Of a stretch of 7,345 nucleotides of DNA, positions 6,227 to 7,345 are shown piece by piece (positions within the stretch are counted from its first letter, which is position 1; each line of letters starts with the position of its first letter). The translations under genes and the position numbers were made by a program. This DNA is from Armatimonadota bacterium (lineage in GTDB: Bacteria; Armatimonadota; UBA10988): NCBI GenBank assembly GCA_016183835.1, contig JACPDV010000097.1, positions 1 through 7,345 on the forward strand, written 5' to 3'. Under the pieces are notes generated by a model. The model was given only the letters and a program-made list of their open reading frames with translations, was not told the origin of the DNA and did not search any database.

Positions 6227-6248
6227 CCCCTCCTTGGCAAGGAGAGGG
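6227..6248. repeat. Palindrome of the same family, copy 2 (inverted)
   Basis: CTCCTTG (6230-6236) and CAAGGAG (6238-6244) pair around one base, and the stem continues beyond one mismatch. The flank CCTCCCCCTGCCCC corresponds to the flank of copy 1 read on the other strand, with a 2-base gap and a few substitutions. It lies 60-80 bases before the dehydrogenase start. The pair could form a roughly 100-bp stem-loop spanning 6145-6250. Confidence 0.8.
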
Positions 6249-6296
6249 TGCCGACGGCCTGGAGGCGAGCGCCGCCCGTCGCCGAACCGTGCCGCC

Positions 6297-6301
6297 AGGA
6301 G
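6297..6301 (+). promoter_or_regulatory. Shine-Dalgarno of the dehydrogenase gene
   Basis: AGGAG ends 6 bases before the ATG at 6308. It favours this start over the in-frame upstream start at 6248, whose extra 20 residues (PTAWRRAPPVAEP...) do not resemble a dehydrogenase N-terminus and begin inside the repeat. Confidence 0.78.
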
Positions 6302-6307
6302 CGCCCC

Positions 6308-7303
6308 ATGCGCCACCTCGCCATCGAGTTCGCCGCCTTGGGCCAGGCCGCGCTCGTGGACATCGGCCCGCCGCCACCACTCGGGCCGGGCCAGGTGCTG
6401 CTCGAAACGCTCTACTCCGGCGTCACCAACGGCACCGAGCGGCATGCGCTGATGGCCGACTACGGCTACGGCGGCGGCTTCCCCTCGCGCCACGGGTATC
6501 AGCACGTCTGCCGGGTGGCCGCGGTCGGGGAGGAGGTCGACAGCGTGCAGGCCGGCCAGGTCGTGTTCCACGGGCAGTACGTGGGGCACCGCGGATGGCA
6601 CATGATCGGGAGCGACCTGGCCGCCTCGCTGACGATTCGCCTGCCGGACGGGTTGCCGCTGGATGCCTGTGCACTGCTCGGCGTGGCGGGCGTGGCGCAC
6701 CGGGCGGTCCGCCGCACCCGCGTGCGGGCCGGGCAGCGGGTGTGGGTGGTGGGCCTCGGCCCGGTGGGCATCTGCGGGGCGATGTGCGCCAAGGCCGCGG
6801 GCGCGGTGGTCACGGCCTCCGATCTGGTGGAGGCGCGCCTGCAGGCCGCCCGTCGGTGCGGCATGGACCGGGTGGTGGACGCTGGCGCGGACGATGCGTG
6901 GGACCAGATTGCGGCGGCAGGCCCGTTCGACGTCATCTTCGACGGCTCGGGCTACGAGCGGCTGTTCCACGATGTGTTCGTGCGCCGGCTCCTGGCCCAC
7001 GGCGGAGCCATAGCGGCCATCGCCGTGCGGGGCGAGGCGCGCTTCCCGTGGGCCATGCTCCACACTACCGAGGCGTCCATCGAGGTGTCGTGCCACTTCG
7101 GGCTGGAAGACCTGGCTGCGCTGATCGACCATCTTCAGGCGGGACGCATCAGCCTGGAGCCGATCGTGTCGCACCGACTGCCCGTCGACGCCGCCCCGGG
7201 CCTCTACGCGCAGATGCGCGACACGCCGCGGGCGCTTTACGGCGTGGTCTTCGACTGGAGCTTGCCGCTCCAGGCCGGTGCGGTTCTTGCGTGTGGCTCT
7301 TGA
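6308..7303 (+). CDS. Medium-chain dehydrogenase (zinc-type alcohol dehydrogenase-like), catalytic zinc ligands not conserved
   Basis: This gene encodes 331 residues of the MDR (medium-chain dehydrogenase/reductase) superfamily. The N-terminal GroES-like domain runs to about 135, and the Rossmann domain follows with VWVVGLGPVG (145-154, GxGxxG type). Asp172 at the end of the second strand (TASDLVEAR) suggests NAD rather than NADP. FDVIFDGSG (207-215) and a C-terminal return to the catalytic domain (about 285-317) complete the fold. In classical zinc ADHs the substrate domain has Cys in G-x-C-G-T-D and a GHE motif. Here these read SGVTNGTE (37-44) and RHGYQH (61-66), so the Cys ligand is missing and GHE is not kept. 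The four-Cys structural zinc lobe is also absent. The SG[VI]xxGTE form resembles the BchC/threonine-dehydrogenase-like subgroup often annotated generically. The substrate is unknown. The gene is divergent from valS with no clear promoter of its own. Confidence 0.92.
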   Translation: MRHLAIEFAALGQAALVDIGPPPPLGPGQVLLETLYSGVTNGTERHALMADYGYGGGFPSRHGYQHVCRVAAVGEEVDSVQAGQVVFHGQYVGHRGWHMIGSDLAASLTIRLPDGLPLDACALLGVAGVAHRAVRRTRVRAGQRVWVVGLGPVGICGAMCAKAAGAVVTASDLVEARLQAARRCGMDRVVDAGADDAWDQIAAAGPFDVIFDGSGYERLFHDVFVRRLLAHGGAIAAIAVRGEARFPWAMLHTTEASIEVSCHFGLEDLAALIDHLQAGRISLEPIVSHRLPVDAAPGLYAQMRDTPRALYGVVFDWSLPLQAGAVLACGS

Positions 7304-7328
7304 CAGTCCGGCGGGCTTGGACTATGAT
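7300..7328 (+). promoter_or_regulatory. Near-consensus promoter overlapping the dehydrogenase stop codon
   Basis: TTGACA (7300-7305) and TATGAT (7323-7328) are separated by exactly 17 bases. The TGA stop of the dehydrogenase (7301-7303) lies inside the -35 box. Transcription would start near 7335 and serve a plus-strand gene or RNA beyond the right edge. Confidence 0.8.
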
Positions 7329-7345
7329 CAGGCCAGCACCGCGGG

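Overview
The window is high-GC bacterial DNA. It carries four complete protein genes and the 5' end of a fifth. Four of the five are on the minus strand and one is on the plus strand. No gene gives a firm taxonomic placement. An SLH-domain surface protein, a T-box-controlled aminoacyl-tRNA synthetase, a uroporphyrinogen-decarboxylase-like protein of a type common in environmental genomes, and GC-rich palindromic repeats together suggest a non-proteobacterial lineage. Armatimonadota- or Chloroflexota-like is my guess, with low confidence.

Reading the minus strand in transcription order (right to left): a near-consensus sigma-70-type promoter (6101-6128) starts a leader of about 220 nt that is a complete T-box riboswitch. 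Stem I carries a GUC valine specifier. An antiterminator with a UGGU acceptor bulge overlaps an intrinsic terminator that ends just before the ribosome binding site of valS (valyl-tRNA synthetase, 3163-5856). After a 98-nt gap with two hairpins and a strong Shine-Dalgarno comes a secreted caspase-family (C14-like) protein with C-terminal SLH repeats (1433-3064). After another 33 nt comes a UroD/MtaA-superfamily protein (338-1399). A large inverted repeat (189-284) then separates this from a signal-peptide-bearing gene that runs off the left edge (start about 197).

On the plus strand, divergent from valS, is a zinc-independent-looking medium-chain dehydrogenase (6308-7303). The spacer between it and the valS promoter holds two copies of a 'CTCCTTG-CAAGGAG' palindrome in inverted orientation. 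A near-perfect promoter (7300-7328) overlaps the dehydrogenase stop codon and must serve a gene beyond the right edge.

The best-supported regulatory logic is that uncharged tRNA-Val switches on valS through the T-box. Whether the downstream caspase-SLH and UroD-like genes share that transcript cannot be settled from sequence, but no convincing terminator separates them. The most interesting items are the complete T-box, the caspase/EF-hand-like/SLH architecture, the altered KMSKS loop of ValRS (RMSRS), and the two families of palindromic repeats.
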